DNA from: Archangium primigenium
GTDB lineage: Bacteria > Myxococcota > Myxococcia > Myxococcales > Myxococcaceae
NCBI RefSeq assembly: GCF_016904885.1
Contig: NZ_JADWYI010000001.1
Coordinates: forward strand, 3,286,001 to 3,350,000
Length of the DNA: 64,000 nt
Direction of reading: 5' to 3'
The position numbers were made by a program, and so were the translations under genes. The notes below the pieces were generated by a model that made no database searches, had not been told where the DNA came from, and was given only the letters and a program-made list of their open reading frames with translations. Below are positions 16,361 through 25,433 of this stretch, one piece after another (within the stretch, counting starts at the first letter, position 1; every line of letters starts with the position of its first letter).

Positions 16361-17320
16361 ATGAACGTTCAGGTGCTCTTCCACGACAACTGTTTCGATG
16401 GGGCCGCGAGCGCGGCGGTGTTCTCCCGGTTCTACCGGGAGCGGATCCGGGCGGATGCGCGCTTCAGCTACCGGGGCCTGTCGCACACCGCCGGCGGGGC
16501 CCCCATCGACGCGGCCGTGTTCGCCGGGGCGGAGGAGAACGCCATCGTCGACTTCCGCTACAGCCAGGATGCCCGGCTCACCTGGTGGTTCGACCACCAC
16601 GTCTCCGCCTTCCAGCAGCCGGGGGACGAGGCGCATTTCCACGCGGACACGAGCGGGCGCAAGTTCCATGACGCGCACCGCAAGAGCTGCACCGTGTACC
16701 TGGCGGACGTGGCGCGCGAGCGCTTCGGGTGGGACGCCTCGCCGCTCGCGGAGCTGCTGCACTGGGCGGAACTCATCGACGGCGCGCTTTTTCCCTCCCC
16801 GGAGATGGCCGTGGCGCTGCAGGAGCCCGCTCTGCGCATCATGACGGTGCTGGAGGCCACCAAGGCGCCCACGCTCATCCCCCAGGTCATCGAGCGGATG
16901 CAGCACGAGTCGTTGGGGGACATCGCCGCCTCGCCGCTCATCGCCGAGCCCCTGGCGCCCCTGCTCGCGCGCCACCAGCGCCACATCGAGCTGGTGCGGG
17001 CCCACGCCCGCTACGCGCGCGGCGTCGTCTCCTTCGATCTCGCGGAGCAGGGCGTGGACAGCCTCAACAAGTTCATCGCCTACGCCCTCTACCCCGAGGC
17101 CCGCTACACCCTGTGGGTGGGGCAGGGGCCCTCGCGCGCCAAGGTGTCCCTGGGCTCCAACCCCTGGCGGCCCCAGGAGCGGCGGCATGACCTGGCCGCC
17201 ATCGCCTCGCGCTACGGGGGCGGAGGCCACCCCGTCGTGTCCGCCATCAGCTTCAAACCGGCGGAGCTGCCGCGCGCCCGGGCCGCCTTCTCCGAAATCC
17301 TCGCCGAGCTGTCTGACTGA
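16361..17320 (+). CDS. DHH-family phosphoesterase
   Basis: The 319-residue protein has an N-terminal DHH metal-binding domain and a C-terminal DHHA1 domain. Metal-site motifs include HDNCFDG near the start, a VDF segment, FDHHVSA, and the late GGGGHP characteristic of DHHA1. Relatives cleave nanoRNA, cyclic dinucleotide products or 3'-phosphoadenosine phosphate; which substrate applies here cannot be read from the sequence. The ATG at 16361 gives the family N-terminus. It is a single gene followed by a hairpin, then the leader of the minor-pilin operon. Confidence 0.82.
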   Translation: MNVQVLFHDNCFDGAASAAVFSRFYRERIRADARFSYRGLSHTAGGAPIDAAVFAGAEENAIVDFRYSQDARLTWWFDHHVSAFQQPGDEAHFHADTSGRKFHDAHRKSCTVYLADVARERFGWDASPLAELLHWAELIDGALFPSPEMAVALQEPALRIMTVLEATKAPTLIPQVIERMQHESLGDIAASPLIAEPLAPLLARHQRHIELVRAHARYARGVVSFDLAEQGVDSLNKFIAYALYPEARYTLWVGQGPSRAKVSLGSNPWRPQERRHDLAAIASRYGGGGHPVVSAISFKPAELPRARAAFSEILAELSD

Positions 17321-17341
17321 TCCCGCCTCACTACATTTTGC

Positions 17342-17366
17342 GGACCTCGCAAAAATTGCGAGGTTC
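17342..17366. terminator. Hairpin after DHH gene
   Basis: A perfect 9-bp inverted repeat ACCTCGCAA/TTGCGAGGT with an AAA loop (17344-17364), extendable by two pairs, lies 24 bases after the DHH stop. It lacks a T-tract; it may be a terminator or an operator for the downstream operon. Confidence 0.5.
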
Positions 17367-17517
17367 TACATCGCAACACCTGCGGTGATCTCTTCCCGAC
17401 ATTCCTGCTTCCGGGGGGTTGGCAGGCGGCCTGGCAATTGCTTGGGCAGGATTCGTGACCACCCGCCCCCCAAAATTCCACCCTGAAAGGACTCCAGAGC
17501 GGGATTCCTTGGACAGC

Positions 17518-17633
17518 GGGGGAGCGGACATCCCCCGGCAAGCCCGTCAGATAATGGACGGGTGTGGGTTTTTCTGGGATTTTTACGGGGAGCGTAAAGC
17601 GGTGGCGGGGACGGAGCGCGCGGGCGCTCCCCG
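17518..17633 (+). promoter_or_regulatory. Structured leader before the minor-pilin operon
   Basis: Within the 365-base gap before the pilin genes there are three successive inverted repeats: 17518-17523/17531-17536 (6 bp), 17543-17548/17557-17562 (6 bp, followed seven bases later by TTTTT), and 17586-17594/17625-17633 (9 bp, GC-rich). Together they look like a structured 5' leader, perhaps with attenuation. It does not match the c-di-GMP riboswitch core by eye. The rest of the gap holds no gene. Confidence 0.35.
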
Positions 17634-17685
17634 GTGGAGGGCGGAGCCGGGTGTCATCCCTGATTTCACGAACAGGACTGTCGGA

Positions 17686-18354
17686 TTGAAAACCCAGGTG
17701 AATCCAACGGGGCGGAGCGCGGGCTTCACGCTGCTGGAGATGGTGATCGTGCTGGGCATCGTCAGCGTGGTGACGGCCCTGTCCATGGCGGCCTACGACG
17801 CGGTGGGCCGGCGGGGAGCGCTGCAGAGCGCCGCCTTCGACATGCAGGGGGTGCTCTCCGCGGCGCGGGCCAAGGCCATGTCCCGGGGCTTCCCGGTCTG
17901 GGTCATCCTCTACCCCACGGCGGGGCGTGCCGGGATGACGGACGGGCAGGGCGCCTTCATGCAGGTGGAGGACGCCGCGGGCGCCCACGTGGCGCTGCCC
18001 GAGGGGCTCTTCACTCTGCCCATGGAGGTCCGCCGCACCGTCACGGCGCTCTACTACCTGGAGGACTACAGCAAGCACGTGCGCTTCTCGGCGCTGACGC
18101 CCGGGCTGGTGGGCGCCTACCGCGAGCCCTTCGCCGGGATGACGGTGCAGACGTGCAGCTTCTGCTCGGGGGGCACGCCGCGGGGCGCCGTGGGCTTCTA
18201 CCCGGATGGCAGCGCGCACTTCGTGGGTGGTGACGGCCTCTACGTGACCAATCCGCTCAAGCAGTCGCTGACGCTCAGCAACCTGGACCAACGCATGCAG
18301 TACCTCTTCGCCATCGCTGGCCCCAGCGGCTACCTGGCCTCCTTCTCCCCCTGA
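17686..18354 (+). CDS. Minor prepilin, GspH/FimU type
   Basis: The 222-residue protein carries a type III signal: short basic leader, then G|FTLLEM with the prepilin peptidase site and Glu5, followed by the hydrophobic helix VIVLGIVSVVTALSMAA. The C-terminal part is a GspH/FimT-like pseudopilin domain. It is expected to be a minor pilin that primes type IV pilus assembly. No ATG fits; the TTG at 17686, nine bases after AGGA, is the best start, with GTG at 17698 as alternative. It heads a five-gene minor-pilin operon, and its stop overlaps the next start by one base (TGATG). Confidence 0.82.
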   Translation: MKTQVNPTGRSAGFTLLEMVIVLGIVSVVTALSMAAYDAVGRRGALQSAAFDMQGVLSAARAKAMSRGFPVWVILYPTAGRAGMTDGQGAFMQVEDAAGAHVALPEGLFTLPMEVRRTVTALYYLEDYSKHVRFSALTPGLVGAYREPFAGMTVQTCSFCSGGTPRGAVGFYPDGSAHFVGGDGLYVTNPLKQSLTLSNLDQRMQYLFAIAGPSGYLASFSP

Positions 18355-18992
18355 TGCGAACCGGAGCCCCCGTCATGGTTTCCTCCTTGCGTCCTCCGCG
18401 CCGTCGCATGGCCGCGCGGCGAGGCATCACCCTCATCGAGGGCATGGTGGCCTCGGTGGTGTTGCTCATCGGCCTGGTGGGGGTGTTCCAGGGCATCCTC
18501 GTGGCGAGCCGGCAGAACACGCTGGCCAACCTGACCACGCATGCCTCGGGGATCGCCTCCCAGGTGCGCGTGTCGCTGGACGTGATGGGCGCGCTCCGGC
18601 TGCTGGGCCCGCGCCCCGGGGGCACGGGGGGCTTCATCGAGACCTCGCGCTGCACCTCCGACGACAACGTCCGGGCGCTGGCCGGGGGCCTGCAGAACCT
18701 GACGCCGGGCGCGGACCGATGGACGGTGCGGTGCATCCTCGACCTGGACCAGGCCGAGCGCACCGCCGCTCCGGCCGCGCGCCTGCTGCCGGGCTACCCC
18801 GCCCAGGACGCGGAGCGCTTCCGCCGGGTGTTGGTCTGGGTGTCGCGCGTGGACCCCAAGTCCGAGGTGACGGTGGAGCAGATCTCGGTCGTGGTGTCGT
18901 GGAACGAGCTGGGGGGCCGCCGCTTCGTCATCCAGCACCTGAGCCTCTACGACTCGGGTGAGTTCGGCAACAAGACCGGTGTGCAGATCTGA
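18354..18992 (+). CDS. pilV: Minor prepilin PilV-like
   Basis: The 212-residue protein has a basic leader and the prepilin motif RG|ITLIEGMVA followed by a hydrophobic helix, as in PilV minor pilins. The first ATG (18354) overlaps the previous stop; a second in-frame Met at residue 8 is possible and would shorten the leader. The rest contains a pair of cysteines (RCTSDD and VRCILD) that could form a disulphide. It is probably exported through the inner membrane, processed by PilD and assembled near the pilus tip. The next gene again overlaps by TGATG. Confidence 0.82.
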   Translation: MRTGAPVMVSSLRPPRRRMAARRGITLIEGMVASVVLLIGLVGVFQGILVASRQNTLANLTTHASGIASQVRVSLDVMGALRLLGPRPGGTGGFIETSRCTSDDNVRALAGGLQNLTPGADRWTVRCILDLDQAERTAAPAARLLPGYPAQDAERFRRVLVWVSRVDPKSEVTVEQISVVVSWNELGGRRFVIQHLSLYDSGEFGNKTGVQI

Positions 18993-20194
18993 TGAGGGCC
19001 ATGACCTCGCGCTCCCCTCGAACGCCTCGCGGCTTCACGTTGATCGAGCTCATGGTGGGCACGGTCACCACCACCATCATCCTGGCCGCCGTGGCGCTGA
19101 CGGTGCTGGCGGTCCAGGGCTCCTACCAGACCGAGTCGCGCATCCAGGTGGCGGTGGAGGGCTCGCGCACGGCCATCTCCTTCCTCGAGCAGCGGCTGCG
19201 GCTGGCCAGCTACGGCGTGGATCCGCGCTTCGCGTTCGACTTCGGCACCGATGCGCTGGACAGCCACGTCAAGAGCAACGAGGTGATCGCGCTGGGCGAT
19301 GACGTGCCCGTGTCGGTGACCGACGACCTGGCGCTGCGCTACCGGGATCCGGCGTGGCTGCGCCGGGGCTCCCTGGACGGCACGCGGCTGCTGCTGGAGG
19401 ACGGCGACGTCTTCGACACGGCCTTCCCCGAGGGCCAGCGCTTCATCCTCGCCTGCAAGGGCAGCGGCAACTCGGTGGTGCTGCGGCTCGGCGCGGGAGG
19501 CCTCTCCAAGGGGTCCTCGGAGACGAGCAACTTCACCGTGGACGAGACGCTGTCCACCTCGCGGCGCAGCGAGGCGTGCCTGTCCAAGCGCGACAGCACC
19601 ATGCCCATGGTGCTGCTGCTGCACGAGGTGCGCGTGCGCATCGTGGACCTCAACGGGCGGCCGTTCCTGATGGCGTTCTCCACCCTGGAGAACCTGGACC
19701 CCGCCAAGGCCGTTCCCCTGGCCGCGGACGTGGAGTCCTTCCAGGTGGCCTACCTGATGAACCGCCCGCAGCCGGACAGCGCCTTCCGGATGGCCCCGGC
19801 GGTGGATGCCTCGTCCAATCCCGCCAACTGGGTGTTGGGGGACGTGGGCAGCGCGGAAACCGAGCGCATGCCCAACCCGGGCGCCGTGCCCGTGCCGCGC
19901 TTCGGCACGTCCTACGACGATGCCTCGCGCTACAACGCCCACCCGGCCAACATCCGCGCCGTGCGCGTGAGTGTCACCGTGCGCTCGACCAATCCCGAAC
20001 TCCGGGGCCGTCGTGGCTTCCTCCGCGTCGACCTGGAGGACTCCCCCGAGCACGCGACCGAGGACGGCTACTACCGCACCACCCTGACCACCACCGTCCG
20101 TGCGCCGAACATGATGTCCCGTTCCGCGTTCATCCCCGACTTGTCACGCTCCGATGAGCCCGAGCAGTCCAATCGGCTCGTGTGGGGAGGCTGA
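18992..20194 (+). CDS. pilW: Minor prepilin PilW-like
   Basis: The 400-residue protein begins with a basic leader and RG|FTLIELMVG, a perfect prepilin cleavage motif, followed by the long hydrophobic helix TTTIILAAVALTVLAV. Its size and position between pilV and pilX match PilW. The large C-terminal globular domain has one Cys pair (ILACKG and EACLSK). The start is fixed by the TGATG overlap with pilV. It should join the PilVWX-FimU complex that initiates pilus assembly and displays PilY1. Confidence 0.84.
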   Translation: MRAMTSRSPRTPRGFTLIELMVGTVTTTIILAAVALTVLAVQGSYQTESRIQVAVEGSRTAISFLEQRLRLASYGVDPRFAFDFGTDALDSHVKSNEVIALGDDVPVSVTDDLALRYRDPAWLRRGSLDGTRLLLEDGDVFDTAFPEGQRFILACKGSGNSVVLRLGAGGLSKGSSETSNFTVDETLSTSRRSEACLSKRDSTMPMVLLLHEVRVRIVDLNGRPFLMAFSTLENLDPAKAVPLAADVESFQVAYLMNRPQPDSAFRMAPAVDASSNPANWVLGDVGSAETERMPNPGAVPVPRFGTSYDDASRYNAHPANIRAVRVSVTVRSTNPELRGRRGFLRVDLEDSPEHATEDGYYRTTLTTTVRAPNMMSRSAFIPDLSRSDEPEQSNRLVWGG

Positions 20195-20199
20195 TCTCC

Positions 20200-20751
20200 A
20201 TGACCCTGTACTCCAGACCCCGGGCCGCGCGAGGCAACGCCCTGATGATCACGCTGGTGGCGCTCTCCGTGCTGATGCTGTTGGTGGGCGGCGCCATCCA
20301 GTTCACCAACCGCAACCGCGAGGCGGCCACGGAGAAGATCCGCGGCGATCGCATCAGCCTGTGCGCGGACGCGGCGCGCCGCCATCTGTTCTCGCGTCTG
20401 ACGCTGCACGGCTCGCCCACCGAGTCGTTCGAGGCGTTCGACGTGCAACTGCTCGACAACCCGGACAACACCGCGCGCACGAGCATGCAGATGGCGCACT
20501 ACGGCGCGTACGTGGACCCCGAGGATCCTCTCAACTCCAAGGCCAACCTCACGGTCAAGGAAGTGAGCATGGAGACCCTGGGCGAGTCCAAGTCCCAGGT
20601 GGCCTCGGTGGGCAACGTGTTCGGACCCGGGAGTGGCTCGGTGGGCGGGCGGTACTACCGCGCGGTGGTGCGGTGCCAGGAGCCCTCGGCCAACCCGAGC
20701 ATCCGGGGCCGTGAGTTCGAAATCGAGTTCCTCTTCCGCTACGGCTTCTGA
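20200..20751 (+). CDS. pilX: PilX-like minor pilus protein
   Basis: The 183-residue protein has a PilX-type N-terminus: RGNALMITLVALSVLMLL, a hydrophobic helix without the Glu5 found in the other pilins. A GGGGAGG site lies nine bases before the ATG at 20200; a GTG at 20182 would extend it by six residues. The remaining domain is predicted to be mixed alpha/beta and has two cysteines. It sits five bases after pilW and ten before pilY1, in the standard minor-pilin order. Confidence 0.8.
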   Translation: MTLYSRPRAARGNALMITLVALSVLMLLVGGAIQFTNRNREAATEKIRGDRISLCADAARRHLFSRLTLHGSPTESFEAFDVQLLDNPDNTARTSMQMAHYGAYVDPEDPLNSKANLTVKEVSMETLGESKSQVASVGNVFGPGSGSVGGRYYRAVVRCQEPSANPSIRGREFEIEFLFRYGF

Positions 20752-20761
20752 GGGAATGCCC

Positions 20762-23700
20762 ATGTTCCGCAAGCTGACGTTGTGCCTTGTCGTCGCCATG
20801 GCGGCGCTGCTCCGGGCGGACACCGCGGCGGCCGTCGATCAGGCGGCCTGCTGTCTGCCCACCACCTCCCGGCTCGATTCGCTGATGAACCCGGTGCAGG
20901 GCGGAGACGAGAAGTTCTTCTCCAAGACGAGCGGCCCGCCCAACATCCTCTTCATCATCGACACCTCGGGCTCGATGCACGCGTGGCCCACCACCTGGCC
21001 CACCACCCGCGGGTGCAACCACGCGTTCTTCAACGAGCTTGGCTACAAGCCGGACGAGGTCTACCCGCGCCTGTGGACGGACCTGAACACCCAGTCCAAC
21101 GACTGGTTCGCCACCAGCAAGTACTACACCGCGCCCACGGCGGGCTATGGCGTCGCCTTCCAGACGGCCCCGGTGAGCACGTCGTGGGCGAACGTGAACG
21201 ATGCCTGCGGCACGGCGGTGTCCTCCAACGCCCAGGAGCGCGCGGACTGCCGCCAGTGCCTGGATACGAAGGGCTATTACATCCAGGACGGCACGGCCAG
21301 CAAACGCCGCGTCAAGGGCAACTTCCTCAACTTCTACGCGCCGCGTGACTCGGGCGCCGTGAAGGTGCTGGCCGACGTGGTGCGCGACCTGAACGGGGTG
21401 CGCTTCGGCGTGATGGCCTACGAGACGGCCACCTACAGCAACTGCTGGGGCCCCAAGTCCAACCGGCCCACGGCGCAGTGTCTGTGCATCGCCCAGAACA
21501 CGGGCCCCACGTGTGACAAGTCCTACCCGCTGGACAACACGTCCTCGGAGAGCAACCGCAGCGCCTTCCTGCGCAACCTCACCAACCAGAACGGTCCCCT
21601 CAACGGCCTGGGGTGGGACAGCTGCAACACGCCGTTGTCGGACGCGCTCTACGCGGCGGGCTACTACTTCCAGTCCAAGTCGAGCCCCACGCCCTTCACC
21701 ACGATGTTCGGCTCCACGCACGCGCAGCCCGTCAACGGCGGCAACGACTACACCAAGACGGACGGGGTGTGCTTCGAGTGCGGCTTCAACGCCGTCATCC
21801 TCCTGACGGACGGCGAGCCCTACGACGAAGGGAAGATCCTCACGCTGCCCGCGGCCATCCGCAACGACACCACGCCCTGCACGGGCTGTGGCACGTCCAG
21901 CGCGCTGCACAAGGTGGCCAAGTTCCTGTGGGAGAAGGATCTGCGCGCCGACAAGGACGGCCAGCAGAGCGTGGCGACCTACACCATCGGCTTCTCCGAG
22001 GACGTGGCCTCCAGCAAGCTCTTGCAGGAGACGGCACGGCTGGGCGGTGGGTCCTTCCACTCGGCCCGCAGCACGAGCGAGCTCAAGCAGGCCCTGGTGC
22101 AGATCCTCGACAACATCAACAGCCGCAGCAACGCGTTCTCCTCCGCGGCGGTGAACAACCTGCAGTCGCAGGGCTCCTCGCAGCTCGCCATCCTCCCGCG
22201 CATGGTGCCCTCGCGCAGCCGGGGTTGGGCGGGCAAGCTCTACCGGTTCGAGCAGTTCAGCGAGTTCGTCGAGGACGTGGACAAGAACAACGACGGCGAC
22301 CGCAACGACATCTTCCTGGTGGACAAGCAGGGCAGGCCGGTGGCGGAGAACGACGAGGGCGAGTTCCGCCGCGTCGCGTCCTTCAGCACGCCCACCACGC
22401 CGGCGGTGCTCGCCGAGAAGGCCGAGCCCTTCTGGGAGGCGGGTGAGTCGATCGCCGCCATGGAGGTGGCCGACCGGAAGATCTACACGGTGACGGACAA
22501 CGGGCGCGTGCGCGGCGGCTCGAAGGATGGGTTGATCAACCAGGACGACGGGCTCGTCGAGTTCAACCTGAACAACTTCGATGAGCTGCGCCAGTACCTG
22601 TCGGTGACCGGGGCGCCCATCTGCCCCACCGGCCTGGGGACCACCTACAAGCCCGGCCTCCTGCTGGAGAAGATGAAGGTGACGTTCCTCGAGGCCGCCG
22701 TGCTCATCAACCGCGTCAAGCCGTCCCTGGTGGTTCCGGAGTTGTCGACCCAGGCGAACTACGACCGGCTGTGCGCGGCCCTCATCATCCAGTACGTGCG
22801 GGGCCAGGACCTGTTCGACGAGGACGGCGATGGGCTGCGCTCCGAGATGCGCGCGTCCGCGCTGGGCGACATCTTCCACTCCACGCCCGCGGTGGTGAAT
22901 CCGCCGGTGGAGAAGTTCATGTGCGAGCTGGGTGTGAGCACCCAGTGCGTGCGGACGCTCTACGCCAACAACGTGAACCGGGGTGACACGCCGCTCATGG
23001 ACGAGCGCGTCACGCTCGATGGCTGCCAGGCCGGCGCCACCGAGCAGAAGACCATGGATGCCTACAGCGCCTACCAGTACAAGCAGCGGCTGCGGCAGCG
23101 CCTGGTGCTCGTGGGCGCCAACGACGGCATGCTGCACGCCATCCGGGACGCCACGGGCGTGGAGAGCACGGACTGCAGCATCGCGTACCCGGCCAACAGC
23201 CTGAACGCGGGCAAGGAGGCGTGGGCCTTCATCCCCTCGGACCTGCTCCCGCGGCTGCAGGAGATGATCCAGGGCCACGCCTACTACGTGGACGGCGACA
23301 TCATGGTCCGCGACATCTGGGTGGACGAGAACAACGACAACAAGAAGTCCTCCAACGAGTTCCACACCGTGGCGGTGGTGGCCGAGGGCCGCGGCGGAAC
23401 GCACTACTTCGCCCTGGATCTGCGCTGGGACCCGGGCACGCAGGGCGCGGTCGCGGCGCCCCGGTTCCGCTGGATGTTCCCGCAGCCCTGCACCGACGAG
23501 GCGATGGTGTTCGGCAAGACGCTCTTCAGCTTGAGCGGTAAGCCGCCCCCCATCGGTCCCGTGCTGCTGGACTCGGTGACGGGCATCGAGCGCAATGGCG
23601 GCACCAAGAGCGCCGAGCGCTGGGTGACGATGTTGTCGGGCGGCTGGTCTCCGGGCGGCGACAAGGGCCGCGGCGTCTACATGGTGGACGTGTGGAACGG

Positions 23701-25303
23701 CAAGCTGGGCACCCGGAAGGACAACCTGCTGTGGAAGTGGGAGTACTCGCCCTCGACCTCCAACGCCGGCAACAAGCCGCGCGAGCACATGCGCTACGGC
23801 TTCGTGTCGCCGGTGCAGATGACGGACTACGGCGACAACCAGAAGCCGTCCTTCGACGGGTTCGCGGACACCGCCGTGGTGGGTGACCTGGGCGGCCAGT
23901 TGTGGACGCTGCGCTTCTTCACGCCGGGCATCATCGGCAGCGCGGGCCTGGTGGAGAACTGGAGTGGTGCCCGCTCCTTCTCCATGGATCGCCAGGACAC
24001 GGCGCCGGGCGGCTCGGAGGACATCAGCAAGCGCGCGCCCTTCTTCTACTCGACGGAGCTGGCCCTGCAGCTGGACAACAAGGCGCTGCGCGCCTTCGTG
24101 GGCACGGGCAACCGCTACTCGGTGCTGGATGACGGCGTGGGCGTCTGCCGCTTCGACAACCCGCAGGCCTGCTCGAAGCTCGGCTGCACCAAGACCCAGG
24201 TGGACTACAAGGTCACGCGCAACAGCGCCGACGTCCACCAGGTGACGAGCAACTGGGACAACCGCCTCTACAAGGGCGGCACGACCCGGACGTTCAACAC
24301 CCCCGCCAGCTACGACTACTGCGGCTCGGCGACCAACTCGAGCTTCATCAAGGCGTCGTTCGAGGAGCGCGACACGTACTCTTGCCCCAAGCCGACCTCG
24401 GGTTCCGCGAACTACGAGTTCGCCAACACCTCCGTGGAATGCGGTCAGCAGTCCGGCACGGGCGTGTTCGACTGCCGCGTGAAGGAGCCGGGCACCACCC
24501 TGTACATGGGGGACGTGGACGTGAAGACGCCGGCGTCCACGGCCGCGCTCGGCAAGAACCGCTTCTTCGGCCTGTGGGCCTACGGCGGCAACCGCGTGTT
24601 CGACGAGAACCCCGGCAGCGCCTCGCCCAAGCAGGCCCGGGAGTTCGACGCCATGCGCCTGACGGATCGCGGCGGCGTGAGGGGCTCGGGTGACCTGGTC
24701 AACGTGACGGACGTGTCCTGCACCACGGCGGGGGCCTGCACGTGCGCGACGTCGAGCACCACGTGCAATCCCGCCAAGCCCATCGCGGCGCCGGAGGACG
24801 CGGGCTGGTTCTACGAGTACGAGGGTCTGGCGCACAAGACGGCCAGCGGCTCGTCGGTGTTCGCCAGCTGCACGGTGTGGAACTCCATGTACTCGGCGCC
24901 GGCGGTGTCCACCAACCCGCGCCAGTCCGCGGCCTGCTCCGGCTCGTTCACGAGCAAGGCCCGGCTGTACCAGGGTGACTTCATCTCCGGCGCGCCCAAC
25001 TGCGCGGTGGGCTTCGCCAACCCGGCCACCAACACGTTCTCCCGCTACCAGGAGCGCTCGGTGGTGGCCCCGCCGCCGGATCCCGCCATGTCCATCCAGG
25101 TGTCCAAGGCGGGCGGCGTGCGCTACAGCACCGTGTTCTTCGAGCCCGGGCCCAACCGCGATCAGGCGAGCCAGATGGAGGTCTCGGGCCGCAAGGACAT
25201 CCTGCAGTACATCTACGAGCTGCCCGTGCCGCGCGGGCTCCACAACTGCCGCCACGTGTCGGTGAACGGCGGCCGCTCCACCTGCATGCCCTCGGAGATG
25301 TAG
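20762..25303 (+). CDS. pilY1: PilY1-like pilus tip adhesin
   Basis: This 1513-residue protein has an N-terminal signal peptide, a von Willebrand factor A-like domain with a MIDAS motif (D67-T-S69-G-S71) and a C-terminal PilY1 beta-propeller. Calcium-binding-like acidic loops occur near residues 505 (DKNNDGDRND), 686 (DEDGDGLRSE) and 855 (DENNDNKKSS). It is Cys-rich. PilY1 is exported with the minor pilins, sits at the pilus tip, and affects pilus extension, adhesion and mechanosensing. The ATG at 20762 is preferred because GAGGG lies seven bases before it; an ATG two codons earlier lacks that spacing. It is the last gene of the operon, followed by a hairpin. Confidence 0.9.
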   Translation: MFRKLTLCLVVAMAALLRADTAAAVDQAACCLPTTSRLDSLMNPVQGGDEKFFSKTSGPPNILFIIDTSGSMHAWPTTWPTTRGCNHAFFNELGYKPDEVYPRLWTDLNTQSNDWFATSKYYTAPTAGYGVAFQTAPVSTSWANVNDACGTAVSSNAQERADCRQCLDTKGYYIQDGTASKRRVKGNFLNFYAPRDSGAVKVLADVVRDLNGVRFGVMAYETATYSNCWGPKSNRPTAQCLCIAQNTGPTCDKSYPLDNTSSESNRSAFLRNLTNQNGPLNGLGWDSCNTPLSDALYAAGYYFQSKSSPTPFTTMFGSTHAQPVNGGNDYTKTDGVCFECGFNAVILLTDGEPYDEGKILTLPAAIRNDTTPCTGCGTSSALHKVAKFLWEKDLRADKDGQQSVATYTIGFSEDVASSKLLQETARLGGGSFHSARSTSELKQALVQILDNINSRSNAFSSAAVNNLQSQGSSQLAILPRMVPSRSRGWAGKLYRFEQFSEFVEDVDKNNDGDRNDIFLVDKQGRPVAENDEGEFRRVASFSTPTTPAVLAEKAEPFWEAGESIAAMEVADRKIYTVTDNGRVRGGSKDGLINQDDGLVEFNLNNFDELRQYLSVTGAPICPTGLGTTYKPGLLLEKMKVTFLEAAVLINRVKPSLVVPELSTQANYDRLCAALIIQYVRGQDLFDEDGDGLRSEMRASALGDIFHSTPAVVNPPVEKFMCELGVSTQCVRTLYANNVNRGDTPLMDERVTLDGCQAGATEQKTMDAYSAYQYKQRLRQRLVLVGANDGMLHAIRDATGVESTDCSIAYPANSLNAGKEAWAFIPSDLLPRLQEMIQGHAYYVDGDIMVRDIWVDENNDNKKSSNEFHTVAVVAEGRGGTHYFALDLRWDPGTQGAVAAPRFRWMFPQPCTDEAMVFGKTLFSLSGKPPPIGPVLLDSVTGIERNGGTKSAERWVTMLSGGWSPGGDKGRGVYMVDVWNGKLGTRKDNLLWKWEYSPSTSNAGNKPREHMRYGFVSPVQMTDYGDNQKPSFDGFADTAVVGDLGGQLWTLRFFTPGIIGSAGLVENWSGARSFSMDRQDTAPGGSEDISKRAPFFYSTELALQLDNKALRAFVGTGNRYSVLDDGVGVCRFDNPQACSKLGCTKTQVDYKVTRNSADVHQVTSNWDNRLYKGGTTRTFNTPASYDYCGSATNSSFIKASFEERDTYSCPKPTSGSANYEFANTSVECGQQSGTGVFDCRVKEPGTTLYMGDVDVKTPASTAALGKNRFFGLWAYGGNRVFDENPGSASPKQAREFDAMRLTDRGGVRGSGDLVNVTDVSCTTAGACTCATSSTTCNPAKPIAAPEDAGWFYEYEGLAHKTASGSSVFASCTVWNSMYSAPAVSTNPRQSAACSGSFTSKARLYQGDFISGAPNCAVGFANPATNTFSRYQERSVVAPPPDPAMSIQVSKAGGVRYSTVFFEPGPNRDQASQMEVSGRKDILQYIYELPVPRGLHNCRHVSVNGGRSTCMPSEM

Positions 25304-25311
25304 TCCCCCCC

Positions 25312-25362
25312 AGCGCCCGTCCTCGGCCCCGGGTCCTCCCCGAGGGCTCGGGGCCGGGCGCT
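25312..25362 (+). terminator. Imperfect GC-rich hairpin after pilY1
   Basis: AGCGCCCG (25312-25319) and GCCCCG pair with CGGGGC and CGGGCGCT (25349-25362), giving 14 pairs with a six-base bulge. There is no T-tract. It may end the minor-pilin operon. Confidence 0.4.
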
Positions 25363-25433
25363 CGGCCGGCGGACGGACGGGCCCCCCTGTGTCCTTCCGA
25401 CGTCCCGTGGAATGCCGTAGCCTGTGTGTCCCC

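Noticed and set aside
17419-17445. TGGCA-rich sigma54-like promoter before the minor-pilin operon
   Set aside because: The distance between the GG and GC elements is one base too long in both possible alignments.
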